DNA from: JAVBKV01 sp031553885
Lineage (GTDB): Bacteria > Bacteroidota > Bacteroidia > Bacteroidales > Azobacteroidaceae
Reading direction: 5' to 3'
Assembly: GCA_031553885.1 (NCBI GenBank)
Contig: JAVBKV010000066.1
Location: forward strand, 1 to 8,437
Length of the DNA stretch: 8,437 nucleotides
Numbering within the stretch: position 1 is the stretch's first letter; each line of letters opens with the position of its first letter. Shown piece by piece: positions 5,138 through 8,437 of the stretch. The position numbers and the translations under genes were made by a program. The notes under the pieces are model-generated. The model ran no database searches and was not told the DNA's origin. It saw nothing but the letters and a program-made list of their open reading frames with translations.

Positions 5138-6718
5138 ATGCCTGAAATAAAAGCAAGCGAAGTTTCAGAAGTGCTGAAAATGCAGCTGGAAGGTATAGAT
5201 ACCCGTATAAAGTTTGAGGAAGTAGGTTCCGTTCTCCAGGTGAGTGACGGGGTGGTCCGTATTTTTGGCTTGAGTAACGCCGAATCAGGAGAGCTTCTTC
5301 AGTTCGAGAATGGTGTCATGGCCATTGTGATGAACCTGGAAGAAGATAACGTGGGAGCTGTGTTACTTGGTCCTACAGAGATGATTGAAGAAGGCGATAC
5401 GGTGAAACGTACGGGGCGGATTGCATCCATCATGACCGGAGAGGGTCTGCTGGGGCGGGTAATTAATCCGTTGGGAGAACCCCTGGATGCTATGGGGCCG
5501 ATTCAGGGTGAACTGTTGGAAATGCCATTGGAACGTAAGGCTCCGGGTGTTATCTTTCGTCAGCCGGTGAACGAGCCGTTGCAAACCGGTATCAAATCCA
5601 TCGATGCCATGATTCCTATCGGCCGGGGCCAGCGGGAGTTGATCATCGGTGACCGTCAGACAGGAAAAACGGCGATTGCAATAGATACCATTATCAACCA
5701 GCGGGAGAATTTTCTGGCCGGAAAACCAGTTTATTGTATTTATGTGGCTGTGGGACAAAAAGGTTCTACGGTTGCCAATATCGTCAATACCCTGAAAGAG
5801 AGGGGTGCGATGGAGTACACCATTGTAGTTTCGGCTACAGCTTCCGATCCGGCAGCTTTGCAGTTCTACGCTCCGTTTGCAGGTGCAGCTATCGGTGAAT
5901 ACTTCCGTGATACGGGCCGGCATGCTTTGGTCGTGTATGACGATTTATCCAAACAAGCAGTTTCTTACCGCGAAGTATCGCTGATCCTTCGTCGTCCTTC
6001 CGGACGGGAAGCTTATCCGGGAGATATTTTTTACCTGCACTCCCGTTTACTGGAACGTGCTGCCAAGATTATCAGCAATGACGATGTGGCCCGTCAGATG
6101 AATGACCTGCCCGATAACCTGAAAGATAAGGTAAAGGGTGGTGGTTCGTTAACTGCATTGCCTATTATCGAAACCCAGGCCGGTGACGTGTCGGCTTACA
6201 TTCCGACGAATGTGATCTCTATTACCGACGGTCAGATATTCCTTGAAACCGGGTTGTTCAATGCCGGTATCCGTCCTGCGGTCAACGTAGGTATATCTGT
6301 TTCCCGGGTAGGGGGAAATGCCCAGATCAAGGCCATGAAGAAAATTGCCGGTACTTTGAAGACCGACCAGGCTCAATACCGCGAATTGGAAGCTTTTACC
6401 AAATTCGGAGGTGATATGGACCAGGTAACCCGGATGACCCTGGATAAGGGAAAGAAAAACTCCGAATTGCTCATTCAGCCGCAATATCATCCGTTTCCTG
6501 TTGAAAAGGAAATAGCGATTATCTATACTGGTACCAAAGGTCTGCTGACCGATGTTCCTGTGGAAAAAGTGCGTGATTTTGAAAAATCGTTCCTGGACGT
6601 ATTGGAACTGAAACACCGGACCGATGTACTGGATGTGCTTCGCCAGGGAATTCTGAATGACGATGTGGAACGCATCTTGAGGGAAACAGCGTTGGAAGTA
6701 GCAAAAGAATACAAATAA
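5138..6718 (+). CDS. atpA: F1Fo-ATP synthase subunit alpha
   Basis: Alpha alternates with beta in the F1 head, binds non-catalytic nucleotide, and gives the arginine finger to the catalytic site. The protein has 526 residues, slightly longer than E. coli alpha (513). The beta-barrel domain covers about 25-95. The P-loop GDRQTGKT is at 171-178 with Lys177, and the Walker B region is VVYDDL at 265-270. The loop RRPSGREAYPGDIFY is at 285-299. The arginine finger is Arg390 in GISVSRVGG (E. coli Arg376). The C-terminal helical domain runs from about 395 to the end. The ATG at 5138 gives a normal alpha N-terminus (MPEIKASEVSEVLKMQLEG). Its last codon is followed directly by a heptamer hairpin before atpG. 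Confidence 0.98.
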   Translation: MPEIKASEVSEVLKMQLEGIDTRIKFEEVGSVLQVSDGVVRIFGLSNAESGELLQFENGVMAIVMNLEEDNVGAVLLGPTEMIEEGDTVKRTGRIASIMTGEGLLGRVINPLGEPLDAMGPIQGELLEMPLERKAPGVIFRQPVNEPLQTGIKSIDAMIPIGRGQRELIIGDRQTGKTAIAIDTIINQRENFLAGKPVYCIYVAVGQKGSTVANIVNTLKERGAMEYTIVVSATASDPAALQFYAPFAGAAIGEYFRDTGRHALVVYDDLSKQAVSYREVSLILRRPSGREAYPGDIFYLHSRLLERAAKIISNDDVARQMNDLPDNLKDKVKGGGSLTALPIIETQAGDVSAYIPTNVISITDGQIFLETGLFNAGIRPAVNVGISVSRVGGNAQIKAMKKIAGTLKTDQAQYRELEAFTKFGGDMDQVTRMTLDKGKKNSELLIQPQYHPFPVEKEIAIIYTGTKGLLTDVPVEKVRDFEKSFLDVLELKHRTDVLDVLRQGILNDDVERILRETALEVAKEYK

Positions 6719-6722
6719 TTAG

Positions 6723-6794
6723 TTAAGAGTTAAGAATTAAGAATTAAACGCATTCTTAACTCTTAACTCTTAATTCTTAACTCTTAATTCTTAA
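6723..6794 (+). repeat. Inverted heptamer repeat, atpA/atpG junction
   Basis: Three TTAAGAR units (6723-6743) and a partial TTAA face six tandem YTCTTAA units (6753-6794). Bases 6723-6743 pair with 6753-6773 over 21 bp with one A-C mismatch, around a 9-base loop. Because the right side has six units and the left only three, the stem can slip by 7-bp steps. The array fills nearly the whole 78-base gap and ends 2 bases before the atpG start codon. Confidence 0.92.
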
Positions 6795-6796
6795 AG

Positions 6797-7675
6797 ATGT
6801 CTTCATTAAAAGAAATAAAAGGACGTATTGCTTCGGTCAAATCGACTCAGAAGATTACTTCAGCCATGAAGATGGTAGCTTCGGCTAAGTTGAGGAAGGC
6901 TCAGTATCAGATTGAGAACTTTTTGCCTTATGAGACCCGTCTGACCCGGATATTGAATGATTTCCTGGCTTCGGAAACCGATTTTATTTCTGCTCTTTCC
7001 CAAGAGCGGGAAGTAAAGCGATTGGCGATTGTCGTTTTGTCGTCCAATTCCAGTTTGTGCGGAGCTTTTAACTCCAATATGCTTCGCTTATTGGATGAAG
7101 TTATAGGTAAATATCCGCAATTAAAAGGGGAAGATATCGATATTTATCCGGTGGGAAAGAAGGTGGAAGATGAAGTTAGAAAATTACCTTTTCCCTTTCA
7201 GATACAAGGCAGCTATATCCCCCTGATGGATAAACCTAATTTTGAAGGCGCCAGGCAACTGGCAGACAGGTTGATGGAAGACTTTTTAAGTGGAAAAGTC
7301 GATAAGGTGGAATTGATTTACAACCATTTCAAAAGTACTGCAGTTCAGGTGCCTACGGAGGAACAATTCTTGCCACTTATTTTTCCTGAAAAAGAGGAGA
7401 GTCATTCTTCTGTCCAAACGGACTATATTGTAGAACCGGATAAGAAAACAATCCTGGAATCCCTGATCCCTAAATCGCTGCGAACCAAGATTTATGCAGT
7501 CCTGCTGGATTCTGCGGCTGCCGAACAGGCGGCTCGTATGCTGGCCATGCAGATTGCTACCGATAATGCCGGTGAAATTCTGGATGATCTGACGATTCAG
7601 TACAACAAACAACGGCAGCAATCCATTACCAGCGAATTGCTGGATATCATCGGAGGATCAGAAGCACAGAAATAG
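6797..7675 (+). CDS. atpG: F1Fo-ATP synthase subunit gamma (central shaft)
   Basis: Gamma turns inside the head and drives the binding changes in beta. The protein has 292 residues, the normal length. The N-terminal helix has the family signature SLKEIKGRIASVKSTQKIT, followed by SAMKMVASAKLRKAQ. The central Rossmann-like domain includes AIVVLSSNSSLCGAFNSN (77-94), where most homologues read SDRGLCGGLN or similar. The C-terminal helix contains MQIATDNAGEILDDLTIQYN and KQRQQSITSELLDIIGG (251-287), the segment that enters the head. The ATG at 6797 is the only start that keeps the conserved N-terminus. It is the last atp gene. I see no clear terminator after it, so some transcripts may read into the next gene. 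Confidence 0.97.
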   Translation: MSSLKEIKGRIASVKSTQKITSAMKMVASAKLRKAQYQIENFLPYETRLTRILNDFLASETDFISALSQEREVKRLAIVVLSSNSSLCGAFNSNMLRLLDEVIGKYPQLKGEDIDIYPVGKKVEDEVRKLPFPFQIQGSYIPLMDKPNFEGARQLADRLMEDFLSGKVDKVELIYNHFKSTAVQVPTEEQFLPLIFPEKEESHSSVQTDYIVEPDKKTILESLIPKSLRTKIYAVLLDSAAAEQAARMLAMQIATDNAGEILDDLTIQYNKQRQQSITSELLDIIGGSEAQK

Positions 7676-7714
7676 AAAGAATGTATCCGATTAACAAATA
7701 GCGTTTTCAGAAAT

Positions 7715-7745
7715 TTTTAAAAGATTAAATTAAACCTTATCTTTG
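7715..7745 (+). promoter_or_regulatory. Likely promoter of the small exported protein gene
   Basis: TATCTTTG at 7738-7745 fits the Bacteroidota -7 box (TAnnTTTG). The -33 position, 19 bases upstream, reads TTTT (7715-7718) instead of TTTG, so this is one base off consensus. Transcription would start near 7750-7754, leaving a leader of about 50 bases. This suggests the last gene has its own control and is not simply part of the atp operon. Confidence 0.6.
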
Positions 7746-7800
7746 TTGGATAGTCTAATAAGAATGAACAGTGTGTATAGCACTTAAAACATTATGCATT

Positions 7801-8217
7801 ATGAAAAAAATTTTTTTATTATTTATTTTACTCTTGTCGGTGTCGACAATGATAACAGCACAACGCCCCCAGGGAGGACAAGGCGGTCAACGGATGACTG
7901 TTGAAGAACGTGCCAAGCAAACAACCAAATGGATGGAGAGCGAGCTGAAATTAACAAAGAATCAGGTAGCTCCGGTCGATTCCATTAACCTTGTTTTTGC
8001 AAAAGCTCAACAGGCATTGTTTCAAAGTGCAGAAGGAGACCGGGAAAAAATACGGGAGGCGATGACTGCATTAGAGAAAGAAAAAGAAACGGCATTCTCT
8101 AAAGTTCTGACTCCGGAACAATTGGAAACTTACAAAGAAAAAGTAAAAGAATTAATGAATCGTCGCAGAGGTGAAGGCGGTGGTAACCGTAGTCCTCGTG
8201 GTGGTAACGGAGGTTGA
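7801..8217 (+). CDS. Small exported LTxxQ/Spy-like protein, function unknown
   Basis: The 138-residue product has a clear signal peptide: MKK, then a hydrophobic stretch to about residue 17, with a likely cut after MITA (20). A Gly/Gln-rich linker (21-31) follows, then a mostly helical, highly charged region (about 33-123). This region has two LTxxQ-like motifs, LTKNQ at 51-55 and LTPEQ at 103-107, spaced as in the Spy/CpxP family of periplasmic helical proteins. It ends in an Arg/Gly-rich tail (RRRGEGGG to the end). In Bacteroidota many small exported proteins share this layout, some annotated as DUF4890-like or Spy-like. A chaperone or envelope-stress role is only an inference. I chose the ATG at 7801; an in-frame GTG at 7771 adds 10 residues before the signal peptide and is unlikely. 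It has its own promoter-like site and a strong terminator. Confidence 0.88.
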   Translation: MKKIFLLFILLLSVSTMITAQRPQGGQGGQRMTVEERAKQTTKWMESELKLTKNQVAPVDSINLVFAKAQQALFQSAEGDREKIREAMTALEKEKETAFSKVLTPEQLETYKEKVKELMNRRRGEGGGNRSPRGGNGG

Positions 8218-8242
8218 AATTAATCCTTCCTCTAAAAATAGG

Positions 8243-8286
8243 AAAAGCCTGTTATTCAACAAAAAATCGAATAACAGGCTTTTTTT
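8243..8286 (+). terminator. Intrinsic terminator after the small exported protein gene
   Basis: AAAAGCCTGTTATTC at 8243-8257 pairs perfectly with 8269-8283 (15 bp, loop of 11 bases), and the T run reaches 8286. It lies 26 bases after the stop codon. It also ends the only complete transcription block in the window. Confidence 0.93.
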
Positions 8287-8324
8287 AGTTGATCTCAATT
8301 GGCCAATTCGCTAAAAGACCAATA

Positions 8325-8380
8325 AAATAGTCGAAAAAAGAGCAATAGATTCATCATTCATGCTTTTTTTTCGACTATTT
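8325..8380. repeat. Long inverted repeat near the right edge
   Basis: Bases 8325-8344 (AAATAGTCGAAAAAAGAGCA) are complementary to 8361-8380 over 20 positions, with a single G-T pair (G8340 with T8365), around a 16-base loop. The + strand RNA keeps all pairs because G-U is allowed, while the - strand has one C-A mismatch. The flanking bases hold no clean T run, so it is not a classic terminator on either strand. It could be the end of a convergent gene lying right of the window, or a folded small RNA. The rest of 8287-8437 shows no gene. Confidence 0.75.
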
Positions 8381-8437
8381 CTGTTTTCAGGTTATTACAT
8401 TCCTTTTATCTCCCTTTTTTTGCATACTTTAGGCTGT

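Noticed and set aside
5363..5923. 186-residue open frame on the - strand inside atpA
   Set aside because: It is a shadow of the strongly conserved alpha coding frame, has no start context, and resembles no protein I know.
1823..6794. The short repeats as a CRISPR array
   Set aside because: The units are 7 bases, directly adjacent, without spacers, and spread over four gene junctions.
7771..7800. GTG start for the small exported protein
   Set aside because: It would place 10 extra residues before a standard signal peptide that starts with MKK at 7801.
8416..8432. Promoter-like TACTTTAG near the right edge
   Set aside because: The -7 box deviates from consensus and no TTTG lies at the proper distance upstream, so there is no support for a start here.
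8381..8437. C-terminal end of a - strand gene stopping near 8395
   Set aside because: Two - strand frames are open to the window edge for only about 10-14 codons, which is too short to tell from chance.

Overview
The window holds a complete F1Fo-ATP synthase operon, flanked on the left by the end of a heavy-metal-associated (HMA) domain gene and on the right by a small exported LTxxQ/Spy-like protein gene. Everything is on the + strand. The organism is almost certainly a member of Bacteroidota, most likely Bacteroidales. The reasons are the promoters matching the Bacteroides sigma-ABfr pattern (TTTG, about 19 bp, TAnnTTTG), the lack of Shine-Dalgarno sites with A/T-rich leaders instead, the gene order beta-epsilon-(membrane protein)-a-c-b-delta-alpha-gamma, the long signal-peptide-bearing subunit a, the truncated epsilon, and a beta subunit with an insertion. 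I cannot name the genus from sequence alone.

Layout: 1-168 is the 3' end of an HMA-domain gene. 169-336 holds the operon promoter and a long leader hairpin that ends in a T-rich run. 337-7675 carries atpD, atpC, an AtpI-like membrane protein gene, atpB, atpE, atpF, atpH, atpA and atpG. 7676-7800 has a second promoter-like sequence. 7801-8217 encodes the small exported protein. It is followed by a strong intrinsic terminator (8243-8286) and a second long inverted repeat (8325-8380).

The genes together encode the full rotary enzyme. Alpha3beta3 with gamma and epsilon form the catalytic head and shaft. Delta and b form the stator. Subunit a and the c-ring form the ion channel. The c subunit carries Glu68 without the polar ligands of sodium-type rings, so protons are the expected coupling ion. 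Subunit a has the mitochondrial-like His/acidic arrangement around the essential Arg rather than the E. coli Glu/His arrangement.

The least explained structure is a family of tandem 7-bp repeats (TTAAGAR and its complement YTCTTAA). It sits at four gene junctions: atpD/atpC, atpF/atpH, atpH/atpA and atpA/atpG. At two of them the copies face each other and would fold into stems of 21-24 bp in the mRNA. The repeats supply the atpD stop codon, overlap the atpF stop codon, and run to within 2 bases of the atpG start. I see no CRISPR array, transposase, rRNA or tRNA, and no clearly new multi-gene system. The heptamer family and the leader hairpin are the best leads.
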